From: Variovorax sp. PBL-H6 | GTDB lineage: Bacteria; Pseudomonadota; Gammaproteobacteria; Burkholderiales; Burkholderiaceae_C | DNA: 64,000 bases | NCBI RefSeq assembly: GCF_901827155.1 | Contig: NZ_LR594659.1 | Location: 4,792,501 to 4,856,500, forward strand | Direction: 5' to 3' | Part shown: one piece after another, positions 46,795-54,832 of the stretch | Numbering within the stretch: position 1 is the stretch's first letter | How the letters are laid out: the number at the start of each line of letters is the position of its first letter | The notes under the pieces: model-generated | Seen by the model: only the letters and a program-made list of their open reading frames with translations | Told to the model about the DNA's origin: nothing | Database searches by the model: none | Position numbers and translations under genes: made by a program

Positions 46795-48408
46795 TCAGAA
46801 CCCGGCGGCGAGGCCGTCGCGGCGCGCGTCGCTCGCCGCCACGTAGCCTTCCACTGCCGGATCGCCTGCGCGCCAGATGAACTGGCCGGCGCCGAAGTCC
46901 TGGTAGGAATCGTTGATCACCTCGACCTTGTGGCCGAGCGCGCCGAGGCCTTGCACGAGTTCCGGCTTCATCGCCCCTTCGGCGTTGATCTCCAGCCCAT
47001 GGTTGAAGCGCCAGCGCGGCGCGTCGCAAGCGGCCTGCGGGTTCTGGCCATGGTCCAGCATACGGACGAGGGTCTGCATGTGGCCCTGCGGCTGCATGTT
47101 CCCGCCCATCACGCCGAAGCTCATCACCGGCTGCCCGTCCTTCGTCAGGAAGGCCGGGATGATGGTGTGGAAGGGGCGCTTGCGCGGCTCCACCACGTTG
47201 GGGCTGTTGGCGTCCAGGCTGAAGCCGTGCCCGCGGTTCTGCAGGCTGATGCCGAAGGACGGCTCCACGCAGCCGGAGCCGAAGCCCATGTAGTTGCTCT
47301 GGATGAAGCTCACCATCATGCCGCTCTCGTCGGCCGCGGTGAGATAGATCGTGCCGCCCTTGACCGGGTTGCCGGCCTTGAAGTCCTGTGCCTTGTTCAC
47401 GTCGATGAGTCTGGCACGGGAGGCGAGATACGCGCCGTCGAGCATTTGCAGCGGGGACACCTCCATCGACGATGGGTCCGACACGTAGCGGTAGGTGTCG
47501 GCGAAGGCCAGCTTCATCGCCTCGATCTGCAGGTGCTGCGCGGCCACCGAGTCGATCGGCATCGAGCCCATGTCGAAGTTCTGCAGGATGCCCAGCGCGA
47601 TCAGTGCCGCAATGCCCTGGCCATTGGGCGGCATCTCGTGCACGGTGTAGCCGCGGTAGTCCTGCGCGATCGGCGCCACCCATTCCGGCTTCCAGTTCGC
47701 GAGGTCGCGCACCTTGAGGCTGCCGCCCTGGGCGCTCGAGAACTTTTCCAGGGCCTCGGCGATCTCGCCGCTGTAGAAGGCAGCGCCCTTGGTGGTGGCG
47801 ATCGCCCTGAGCGCGCGGGCCGCGGCCGGAAAGCGGAACAGCTCGCCGACCTCGGGCGCGCGGCCCCAGGGCAGGAAGGCTTCGCCGAAGCCAGGCTGCG
47901 ATTGCAGGATCGGCGTGCCGGCGGCCCACTTCTGCTGCACCACGGGCGGCACCAGGTAGCCGCGCTCGGCGATCTCGATCGCTGGCGCCATCAGGTCCTC
48001 GAAGGGCAACTTGCCGAAGTGCTCGGACAGCGCGACCCAGCTGCCCACGGCGCCGGGCACCGTGACCGAATCGATGCCGCGTTGCGGCGGCGTCCGGGCG
48101 TCCTTGCCGTACTTGCGCAGGAAGTACTCCGGCGTCCAGGCGGCCGGCGAGCAGCCCGAGGCATTGAGCCCGTGCAGCTTCTCGCCGTCCCACACGATGC
48201 AGAAGGCATCGCTGCCCAGGCCATTGCTCACCGGCTCGACAAGGGTCATCACGGCTGCGGTCGCGACGGCGGCATCGACCGCATTGCCGCCCTGCTGCAG
48301 GATGCGAAGGCCAGCCTGGGCGGCGAGCGGGTGCGAGGTCGAGACGACGTTGCGCGCGAAGATGGGGATGCGGGTGGAGGAGTAGAGGTTGGCGTAGTCA
48401 AACTTCAT
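46795..48408 (-). CDS. gamma-glutamyltransferase family protein
   Basis: A 537-residue Ntn-hydrolase that would self-cleave into two subunits and hydrolyse or transfer gamma-glutamyl groups. The nucleophile should be Thr353 in VKGGTIYLTAAD, preceded by the autoprocessing site; QSNYMGFGSG and FGVMGGNMQPQGHMQ are substrate-pocket blocks. It differs from E. coli Ggt in lacking a signal peptide (MKFDYANLY), so it should stay in the cytoplasm, as in YwrD-like members. It lies between a Bug protein gene (4 nt upstream) and an EamA exporter. Amidase or acylase activity is an alternative for this subgroup. Confidence 0.9.
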   Translation of the reverse strand: MKFDYANLYSSTRIPIFARNVVSTSHPLAAQAGLRILQQGGNAVDAAVATAAVMTLVEPVSNGLGSDAFCIVWDGEKLHGLNASGCSPAAWTPEYFLRKYGKDARTPPQRGIDSVTVPGAVGSWVALSEHFGKLPFEDLMAPAIEIAERGYLVPPVVQQKWAAGTPILQSQPGFGEAFLPWGRAPEVGELFRFPAAARALRAIATTKGAAFYSGEIAEALEKFSSAQGGSLKVRDLANWKPEWVAPIAQDYRGYTVHEMPPNGQGIAALIALGILQNFDMGSMPIDSVAAQHLQIEAMKLAFADTYRYVSDPSSMEVSPLQMLDGAYLASRARLIDVNKAQDFKAGNPVKGGTIYLTAADESGMMVSFIQSNYMGFGSGCVEPSFGISLQNRGHGFSLDANSPNVVEPRKRPFHTIIPAFLTKDGQPVMSFGVMGGNMQPQGHMQTLVRMLDHGQNPQAACDAPRWRFNHGLEINAEGAMKPELVQGLGALGHKVEVINDSYQDFGAGQFIWRAGDPAVEGYVAASDARRDGLAAGF

Positions 48409-48412
48409 GGCT

Positions 48413-49393
48413 TCACTCGCTGATGATTTTGCGTTCGATGATGATCTTCTTCCACTTGGCAGCGTCCTGCGCCACCATCGCCGCGAACTGCGCGGGCGTT
48501 CCGGTGGCCGGCTCGATGCCCAACCTGGAAAGCTTGTCGCGCACTTCCGGATCGCTCACCGCCTCGTTGGCCGCGGCATTGACGCGCGCGACGAGGTCGG
48601 CCGGCAGTCCTTTCGGCCCGTAGAGGCCGAACCAGGTGTTCGATTCGAAGCCCGGCAGCACGTCCGCGATCGCCGGGAGCTCGGGTGCCAGCGGACTGCG
48701 CTTCAGCGAGGTCACCCCCAGGGCGCGCAGGCGGCCGTCGCGCACGTGTGGCATGCCGGTAGGCAGCGCGTCGAAGAGCACGTCCACCTTGCCGCTGATC
48801 AGGTCGGGAATCGCGAGCGCCGTGCCCTTGTAGGGAATGTGGGTGACGAACACGCCGGCCTGCGACTTGAAGAGCTCCGCCGTGAGCTGGACGATGGTGC
48901 CGTTGCCGCTGGAGGCGTAGTTGAGCTTGCCGGGGTTCTTCTTGGCGTAGTCGATCCATTCGCGCACCGTCTTCGCCGGCGAGCTGTTGGGCACCAGCAT
49001 GATGCTGGGCGCATCGCCCACATGCGCGATGGGCGCGAAATCGCGCACCGTGTCGTAGGGGAGCTTCGGGTTGATCGCGGGCCCGATCGAATGCGTGCTG
49101 GTGGTGGCCAGGAGCAGCGTATAGCCGTCGGCCGGCGCCTTGGCCGCGAGGTCGGAACCGATCGCGCCGCCGGCACCCGGCTTGTTGTCGATCACCAGCG
49201 TCGTGCCGAGCTTCTCGCCCATCTTCTGCGACAGGGTGCGCGCGAAAAGATCGGTGGCACCACTGGCCGGGAAAGGCACGATCAGGCGGATCGGCTTGTT
49301 GGGATAGGACTGCTGCGCGAACGCGGCGGGCCATGCAGTGGCGCACAGCGCGAGGGCGCCGGCGCGAAGAAAGGAGGATCTCTTCAGCTTCAT
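48413..49393 (-). CDS. Bug/TctC-family periplasmic solute-binding protein
   Basis: A 326-residue Bug protein with a signal peptide (MKLKRSSFLRAGALALCATAWPAAFA). Landmarks are IRLIVPFPASGATDLFART, VIDNKPGAGGAIGSD, YASSGNGTIVQLTAELF and HIPYKGTALA. It follows tctB-tctA on the same strand, with a terminator between, and precedes ggt. It is the best candidate receptor for this TctAB. The ligand is likely a carboxylate; known Bug ligands include glutamate and aspartate, and a gamma-glutamyl or glutamate-like compound would suit the neighbouring ggt (inference). Confidence 0.93.
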   Translation of the reverse strand: MKLKRSSFLRAGALALCATAWPAAFAQQSYPNKPIRLIVPFPASGATDLFARTLSQKMGEKLGTTLVIDNKPGAGGAIGSDLAAKAPADGYTLLLATTSTHSIGPAINPKLPYDTVRDFAPIAHVGDAPSIMLVPNSSPAKTVREWIDYAKKNPGKLNYASSGNGTIVQLTAELFKSQAGVFVTHIPYKGTALAIPDLISGKVDVLFDALPTGMPHVRDGRLRALGVTSLKRSPLAPELPAIADVLPGFESNTWFGLYGPKGLPADLVARVNAAANEAVSDPEVRDKLSRLGIEPATGTPAQFAAMVAQDAAKWKKIIIERKIISE

Positions 49394-49433
49394 GGGTCAG
49401 ATTCTGAGGCTTCAGGGCCGGGTCCGTTCAAAA

Positions 49434-49457
49434 GCAAAACGGCGCCCGAAGGCGCCG
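49434..49457 (-). terminator. intrinsic terminator between tctA and bug
   Basis: On the minus strand CGGCGCC/GGCGCCG, a 7-bp stem with a 4-nt loop, is followed by TTTTGCTTTT. It would reduce readthrough from tctBA into bug-ggt-eamA, which start about 40 nt later. Confidence 0.75.
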
Positions 49458-49481
49458 CTCGGCGAAGCGAAGCGAACCGCT

Positions 49482-50996
49482 TCAGTCGGCCTCGACGAAG
49501 GCTTCCTCGCGTTTCGACTTCACCGCGGGCAGCAACACGATCACCACCATCAGCGCAGCCGCGACCAGCAGCCCGGCCGAGATCGGCCGCGTGACGAACA
49601 CGCTCCACGCGCCACGAGACAACAGCAGCGCGCGCCGCAGGTTCTCTTCCATCATCGGCCCCAGGATGAGGCCCAGCAGCAGCGGCGCCGGCTCGCAGCC
49701 GAGCTTGATGAACATGTAGCCCACCACACCGAAGATCGCCACCATCCAGACGTCGAAGGTGTTGTTGTTGGTCGAGTACACGCCGATCGCGCAGAACAGC
49801 ACGATGGCCGGGAACAGCCAGCGGTAAGGAATCGACAGCAGCTTGATCCAGATGCCGATCAGCGGCAGGTTCAGGATGATCAGCATCAGGTTGCCGATCC
49901 ACATCGAGGCGATCAGCCCCCAGAAGAGCTCCGGGTTGCTGGTCATCACCTGCGGGCCGGGCTGGATGTTGTGGATGGTCATCGCGCCGACCATCAGCGC
50001 CATCACCGGGTTCGGCGGAATGCCCAGCGTCAGCAGCGGGATGAAGGAAGTCTGCGCGCCCGCGTTGTTGGCCGCCTCCGGGCCGGCCACGCCGCGGATG
50101 TTGCCCTTGCCGAAGGGAATCTCGCCCGCCTTGAGCTTCATCTTCTTCTCGAGCGTGTACGCCGCGAAGGCCGACAGCAGCGCGCCACCGCCAGGCAGGA
50201 TGCCGAGCGAGGAGCCCAGCGCCGTGCCGCGCAGGACGGCGGGGAAGCCGTTCTTGAAGTCGGCCTTGGTCGGCCAGAGCCCGTGCACCTCGGCGGTGAA
50301 GACCTGCCGTTCTTCCTCGGGACGCGACAGGTTGGCGATGATCTCGCCGTAGCCGAACACGCCCATCGCGATCACGATGAAGCCGATGCCGTCGGTGAGC
50401 TCGGGAATATCGAAGCTGTAGCGCGCCACGCCCGAGTTCACGTCGGTGCCGACCAGCCCGATCAGCAGGCCCAGCACGATCATGCAGATGGCCTTGAGCA
50501 GCGAGCCCGAGGCGAGCACCACGGCGCCGATCAGGCCCAGCACCATCAGCGAGAAGTACTCGGCCGGGCCGAACTTGAAGGCCAGCTCGGTCAGGGGCGG
50601 CGCGAAGGCGGCCAGGATCAGGGTGCCGACACAGCCTGCGAAGAAGGAGCCCAGGCCGGCCGCCGCGAGGGCTGGACCGGCCCTCCCCTGCTTGGCCATC
50701 TGGTGCCCGTCGATCACCGTCACCACCGATGACGATTCGCCTGGCAGGTTGACCAGGATGGCGGTGGTGGAGCCGCCGTACTGCGAGCCGTAGTAGATGC
50801 CTGCCAGCATGATGAGCGCGGCCACGGGCGGCAGCGCGTAAGTGGCCGGCAGCAGCATGGCGATGGTGGCGACCGGGCCGATGCCCGGGAGCACGCCGAT
50901 CAGCGTGCCAAGAAGGCAGCCGACGAAGGCGTAGATCAGGTTCTGGACCGTGACGGCCGCGGTGAAGCCGATGGTCAGGTTGTTGATGAGATCCAT
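49482..50996 (-). CDS. tctA: tripartite tricarboxylate transporter, large permease TctA
   Basis: A 504-residue inner-membrane permease with about twelve hydrophobic segments. The conserved GIGPVATIAMLLPATYAL, then AGIYYGSQYGGSTTAILVNLPGESSSVVT, and the later SFIPLLTLGIPPNPVMALMVGAM are TctA hallmarks. It works with TctB and a Bug/TctC receptor to take up carboxylates using an ion gradient. The ATG at MDLINNL is chosen; the frame continues upstream across tctB without a ribosome-binding site. tctB ends 11 nt upstream. Confidence 0.95.
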   Translation of the reverse strand: MDLINNLTIGFTAAVTVQNLIYAFVGCLLGTLIGVLPGIGPVATIAMLLPATYALPPVAALIMLAGIYYGSQYGGSTTAILVNLPGESSSVVTVIDGHQMAKQGRAGPALAAAGLGSFFAGCVGTLILAAFAPPLTELAFKFGPAEYFSLMVLGLIGAVVLASGSLLKAICMIVLGLLIGLVGTDVNSGVARYSFDIPELTDGIGFIVIAMGVFGYGEIIANLSRPEEERQVFTAEVHGLWPTKADFKNGFPAVLRGTALGSSLGILPGGGALLSAFAAYTLEKKMKLKAGEIPFGKGNIRGVAGPEAANNAGAQTSFIPLLTLGIPPNPVMALMVGAMTIHNIQPGPQVMTSNPELFWGLIASMWIGNLMLIILNLPLIGIWIKLLSIPYRWLFPAIVLFCAIGVYSTNNNTFDVWMVAIFGVVGYMFIKLGCEPAPLLLGLILGPMMEENLRRALLLSRGAWSVFVTRPISAGLLVAAALMVVIVLLPAVKSKREEAFVEAD

Positions 50997-51007
50997 GACG
51001 CTTGCTC

Positions 51008-51496
51008 TCAGCCGGTGATGAAGGTAGGCCAGACCTGGAACTGCAGCTTGAGCAGGACCACGAAGGCGACATAGCTGCCCATGGCCAGGATGGTGGCGAG
51101 GACCAGGCTTGCTTTGACGCTGTACTGCTCGCCCGCGAGACCCGCGACGAGCACCAGCGCGTAGATGGCGGCGATCAGCCCCATGGCCGGCAGCCCGACA
51201 CTGGGCAGGCCACCCAGCAGGATGCCGAAGATCAGGTTGGAGCCGATGATGAAGGCCAGCGGTCGCCAGGCGATCTTGCCCACCGGTTCGCCGTCCACCG
51301 TCTCGATGGCCAGCGCGGTGAAGATCACGATGATCCCAAGAACACCGAGCAGGATGCCCAACATCAACGGAAAGTAGCCGGGACCCATGCGGGCGCCGGT
51401 GCCGACGTTGTAGGTCGTCGCTCCCCATGCGAAGGCAATGCCGACGACGGTGAACATCAGACCCGCAAAAAAGTCTTTCTGACTTTTGATTTTCAC
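51008..51496 (-). CDS. tctB: tripartite tricarboxylate transporter, small permease TctB
   Basis: A 162-residue membrane protein with four hydrophobic segments, the small subunit of the TctABC transporter. GTGARMGPGYFPLMLGILLGVLG near residues 32-54 is the family signature. The start is GTG with GAGGGG 7 nt upstream. It heads the tctB-tctA-(terminator)-bug-ggt-eamA run. The 121-nt gap before gspE, transcribed the same way, would contain its promoter on the right side. Confidence 0.94.
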   Translation of the reverse strand: MKIKSQKDFFAGLMFTVVGIAFAWGATTYNVGTGARMGPGYFPLMLGILLGVLGIIVIFTALAIETVDGEPVGKIAWRPLAFIIGSNLIFGILLGGLPSVGLPAMGLIAAIYALVLVAGLAGEQYSVKASLVLATILAMGSYVAFVVLLKLQFQVWPTFITG

Positions 51497-51617
51497 GAAC
51501 TGCCCCTCGAAAAATTTCGAACAGCGGATTGTGAGGTCAGCTCCCGGTCAGGATCGATGTGGATACCACCTAACGTGAGGCGAGGGTTACTCCGGAGGGA
51601 CAGCCGCGCAGGCTGCG

Positions 51618-53489
51618 CTATTCGAGCGGTGGTGTGGCGCTCAGCACTTCATCCACCGTGGTCAGCCCTTCGGCCACGCGCAGGGCACCGGCCAGGCGCA
51701 GCGGCCGCATGCCGTCGACCACGGCCTGGTGCCGCAGCGCCACCGTGTTCGGCTCCTTGTCGACCAGCGTCTTGAAAGGCTCGCTCACGGTGAGCAGCTC
51801 GTACAGGCCCATGCGGCCGCGGTAGCCCGTCATGCGGCAATCGACGCAGCCGACCGGCTTGTACGCACGCACCGAGCCGGTGATCTGCCAGGGCTTGACG
51901 AACGCGCCGAGCTGCTCGCGCGTGACGCTCTCGTCGGGCGCCTTGCAATGCGGGCACAACGTGCGCACCAGTCGCTGCGCCAGCACGCCGAGCATGGTGG
52001 CGTTGATCAGGTAGTTGGGCACGCCCAGCTCCATCAACCGCGTGATCGCGCTGGGCGCGTCGTTGGTGTGCAGCGTGCTGAAGACCAGGTGGCCGGTGAG
52101 CGCGGCCTGCACCGCCATCTCGGCGGTGGCGAGGTCGCGCACCTCGCCCACCATGATGATGTCCGGGTCCTGCCGCATCAGCGCGCGCAGGCCTTCGGTA
52201 AAGCCGAAGTCCAGTTGCGGCTGCACCTGCGTCTGGTTGAAGGAGGGCTCGATCATCTCGATCGGGTCCTCGATGGTGCTGACGTTGACCTCCTCCGTCG
52301 CGACCCGCTTGAGCGTCGAGTAGAGCGTGGTGGTCTTGCCCGAGCCGGTCGGTCCGGTCACCAGGATGATGCCGTGCGGGCGCGTCACCAACTGCTCCCA
52401 GCGCTGCGCGTCGTGCTGCGCGAAGCCCAGTGCATCGAGATCCTTGACCGCCGTGTCGGGGTCGAAGATGCGCATCACCATCTTCTCGCCGAAGGCGGTG
52501 GGCAAGGTCGAAAGCCGCATCTCGACCTCGTCGTACGCGGCAGCCGCTGACGGGCCGCCCCGAGGCGGAGCCCCCTCGGGGGGCAGGGAGGACGCGTCAG
52601 CGCCGAGCGTGGGGGTCCGAAGCCTTCGGGTTTTGATCCGTCCATCTAGCGGGCGGCGCTTCTCGACCACGTCCATGCGCCCCAGCAGCTTGATGCGCGA
52701 CACCATCGCATTCATCACGCCCATCGGCATCTGGTAGGCCGGGTGCAGCACGCCATCGATCCGGAAGCGGATCACGCCCTGGTCGCGCCGCGGCTCCAGG
52801 TGAATGTCGCTGGCCCGCTGGTCGAAGGCGTACTGCCATAGCCAGTCGACCACCTGCACCACGCTCTGGTCGTTGGCGTCGAGCTGCTTGTTGCTCTTGC
52901 CCAACTCGACCAGTTGCTCGAAGCTCGCGCCGCCCGCGCTGCCGCCGGCCTTCTGCGCCGCCCGCACCGACTTTGCCAGCGAGAAGAACTCGGCGGTGTA
53001 GCGCTGGATGTCGGTCGGGTTCGCCACAACGCGCCGCACCTGGCGGCGGGACTGGCGCTCCACCTCGGCGATCCAGTCGGTGAGGAAGGGCTCGGCCGTC
53101 GCCACCACCACCTCGGTCGGCGTGACCTGCACCGGCAGCACCTTGTGGCGCTCGGCATAGGCGGCGCTCATGGTGTCGGCCACCTTGCCGACATCGACGC
53201 GCAACGGGTCGATGCGCAGGTAGGCCAGCCCGGCGCGGCCGGCCAGCCATTCGGTCAGCATCTCCAGATCGAGCGGCTTGCCATCGGCCTGCCGCGTCAT
53301 CGCGACATTGGCCAGGCGCACCAGCGGGGGCTGGCGGCTCTCGGCCTGCGCGCACCGCGTCATCGTGCGCTTGGCCTCCTCGGGCGAGATCACGCGGTCC
53401 TTGGCAAGCCATTCGATCAGGTGCCGCAGGTTGAGCGGCCCTTCGGGACGGGCAGACGCGGCGGATGCGGGAGAAGTCACTGCGCTCAT
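51618..53489 (-). CDS. gspE: GspE/PulE-family type II secretion ATPase with in-frame repeat insertion
   Basis: A 623-residue hexameric ATPase powering pseudopilus or pilus assembly at the inner membrane. The N-terminal GspE_N domain (PTDIQRYTAEFF) is followed by the ASDIHLEPRRDQ block, Walker A GPTGSGKT at 379-386, Walker B DPDIIMVGEVRD at 441-452, and a zinc finger (CPHC, then CVDC). About residues 289-318 form a Pro/Gly/Ala-rich insert between DGRIKTR and YDEVEMRL, which are normally contiguous or nearly so; its DNA looks like a dispersed palindromic repeat. No other gsp genes are near. Start overlaps the upstream spermidine-synthase-like stop (ATGA). Confidence 0.92.
   Translation of the reverse strand: MSAVTSPASAASARPEGPLNLRHLIEWLAKDRVISPEEAKRTMTRCAQAESRQPPLVRLANVAMTRQADGKPLDLEMLTEWLAGRAGLAYLRIDPLRVDVGKVADTMSAAYAERHKVLPVQVTPTEVVVATAEPFLTDWIAEVERQSRRQVRRVVANPTDIQRYTAEFFSLAKSVRAAQKAGGSAGGASFEQLVELGKSNKQLDANDQSVVQVVDWLWQYAFDQRASDIHLEPRRDQGVIRFRIDGVLHPAYQMPMGVMNAMVSRIKLLGRMDVVEKRRPLDGRIKTRRLRTPTLGADASSLPPEGAPPRGGPSAAAAYDEVEMRLSTLPTAFGEKMVMRIFDPDTAVKDLDALGFAQHDAQRWEQLVTRPHGIILVTGPTGSGKTTTLYSTLKRVATEEVNVSTIEDPIEMIEPSFNQTQVQPQLDFGFTEGLRALMRQDPDIIMVGEVRDLATAEMAVQAALTGHLVFSTLHTNDAPSAITRLMELGVPNYLINATMLGVLAQRLVRTLCPHCKAPDESVTREQLGAFVKPWQITGSVRAYKPVGCVDCRMTGYRGRMGLYELLTVSEPFKTLVDKEPNTVALRHQAVVDGMRPLRLAGALRVAEGLTTVDEVLSATPPLE
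52536..52625. repeat. palindromic repeat inside gspE
   Basis: CGCTGAC and GTCAGCG arms enclose further palindromes (GGCCGCCCCGAGGCGG, CCCCCTCGGGGGG), ending GAGCGTGGGGGTCC. The style matches the intergenic repeat at 45742-45858 and elements I recall from Comamonadaceae. It stays in frame, encoding about 30 residues. Confidence 0.65.
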
Positions 53490-54235
53490 CGGTCGGCAAT
53501 CGGTTTGAACACCCGCAGCCACTTCGGTGCAGGCAGGCCCCAGCGAGTCTGGATGCTTTGGGCGCGCTCGGCAAGCTCGGGCCGCTTGGGCCGGCTCGGA
53601 CTGCGCTGGGCCAGCACGATGGTGTTGCCTTCGCGCGTCGGCCGGAAAGCCCACAGCGCCTTCTCGCCGAATGCGGCAGCAATCTTCTCGACGCTGCGCT
53701 CGTAGCTCGAGGACCGGCCGAAGAGATTGACCGTCATGCAGCCGTCCTCGGTCAGCAGACGGCGGCAGTCGGCATAGAAGTCCTCGCTGTCGAGCACCGG
53801 CGCCGCGGCCTCGTGGTCGTAGAGGTCGACCTGCAGCGCATCGACCGTGCCCTGCCACGCGGCCTTGCGGATTTCGGTCTGCGCATCGGCCACGACCACC
53901 TGCAGCCTGGCGTCGTCGGCCGGCAGCTTGAACCAGCCGCGACAGGCCGCCACCACCTGCGGGTTGAGCTCGATGGCGGTGGTGCGCATGCGCAGCGCCT
54001 TGCGGCAAAACTTGGTGAGGCTGGCGGCGCCCAGGCCCAGCTGCATGGCGTGGCGCTTGGCCACGTCCGCCGGGTCGACGAAGAGCAGCCAGGCCATCAT
54101 GCGCTGCACGTACTCGAGCTCGATCTCGAAGGGCGCATCCAGCTTCATCGAGCCCTGGACCCATTCGGTGCCCAGGTGCAGGTAGCGCACATCCCCGAAG
54201 TCGGAGAAGTTGACCTCGGGCAAGGCGCGCTTCAT
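53486..54235 (-). CDS. spermidine synthase-like methyltransferase-fold protein
   Basis: A 249-residue protein of the spermidine/spermine synthase fold. LLFVDPADVAKRHAMQLGLGAASLTKFC is the nucleotide-binding region; TAIELNPQVVAACRGWF and VVVADAQTEIRK are the acidic strand and pocket. The aminopropyl-acceptor motif (usually GGGDG and DxDP) is degenerate: GLGAAS and a following DALQVDLYD. So it may not make spermidine. It overlaps the DNA glycosylase upstream (ATGA) and gspE downstream (ATGA). An orphan SpeE-like methyltransferase is the safest label. Confidence 0.85.
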   Translation of the reverse strand: MKRALPEVNFSDFGDVRYLHLGTEWVQGSMKLDAPFEIELEYVQRMMAWLLFVDPADVAKRHAMQLGLGAASLTKFCRKALRMRTTAIELNPQVVAACRGWFKLPADDARLQVVVADAQTEIRKAAWQGTVDALQVDLYDHEAAAPVLDSEDFYADCRRLLTEDGCMTVNLFGRSSSYERSVEKIAAAFGEKALWAFRPTREGNTIVLAQRSPSRPKRPELAERAQSIQTRWGLPAPKWLRVFKPIADR

Positions 54236-54780
54236 GGGACGGGCAGGTACTGCGCGATCACCTCGCGCCATGCCGCCGACTTGCGTTCGAAGCTCCACGA
54301 TGCATGCGCGGGACTGGACGAGGGCAGGCGATGCACCGGCACGCCCAGCGTGCGCGTGTGCCGCGCATGCCTGAAGCTCTCGCCGCCGTTGTGCGCGATG
54401 GCGGCGAGAGCCGGCAGGCGCAGGCTGGCGATGTCGTTCGGCACGGCGTCGCGGATCGCCGCATCGAGGCTGCCCTCTCGCCGACAGCGCCCGTACACGT
54501 CCCACACGCCGAGCCCGCGCGCGAGCAGCCAGTCGCTGCGCCTCTGATAGCTGTCGCCCCCCGTAGGCAGCGGGTTATGAGGCCAGATGGCTTGCAAGAT
54601 TCTCCAGAATTGATTTTGTGGGTGCGCATAGTACTGCTGCTGCTCGATCGACCGGGCGCCTGGAAAGCTGCCGAGAATCAACAGCACCGTGGCTTCCGAC
54701 ACGATGGGCGCCAGTCCGGTGAGCACGGCTTGCGTCTGCAACGGAAACACGTCGGGTCGATTCATCAGGCTCGTGAGCAT
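54232..54780 (-). CDS. DNA-deoxyinosine/uracil glycosylase (UDG superfamily family 6)
   Basis: A 182-residue base-excision-repair glycosylase, probably removing hypoxanthine from deaminated adenine. The fold signature LLILGSFPGARSIEQQQYYAHPQNQFWRIL (family 6 has GSFPG where Mug has GINPG) is clear, with the leucine loop LPSSSPAHASWSFE near the C-terminus. A terminator-like hairpin ends about 9 nt before the chosen ATG, leaving no room for a promoter; a second ATG lies 15 nt further in. Coupled by ATGA to the spermidine-synthase-like gene. Confidence 0.87.
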   Translation of the reverse strand: MLTSLMNRPDVFPLQTQAVLTGLAPIVSEATVLLILGSFPGARSIEQQQYYAHPQNQFWRILQAIWPHNPLPTGGDSYQRRSDWLLARGLGVWDVYGRCRREGSLDAAIRDAVPNDIASLRLPALAAIAHNGGESFRHARHTRTLGVPVHRLPSSSPAHASWSFERKSAAWREVIAQYLPVP

Positions 54781-54785
54781 AGAAG

Positions 54786-54812
54786 TAAAAAAACCCGCCG
54801 ATGGCGGGTTTT
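54786..54812. terminator. bidirectional terminator abutting the DNA glycosylase start
   Basis: AAAACCCGCC and GGCGGGTTTT form a 10-bp stem with a GAT loop, T-runs on both strands. On the minus strand it follows the lysine-rich repeat protein and ends next to the glycosylase ATG. Confidence 0.85.
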
Positions 54813-54832
54813 CGCAGGCGCCTCGAACCGGA

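Noticed and set aside
45865..48423. 852-residue open frame on the plus strand opposite eamA and ggt
   Set aside because: Shadow frame; spans two genes on the other strand, no domain or translation start signal.
49482..51428. 648-residue TctA with long N-terminal extension
   Set aside because: The extension overlaps tctB in a different frame; MDLINNL is the family start.
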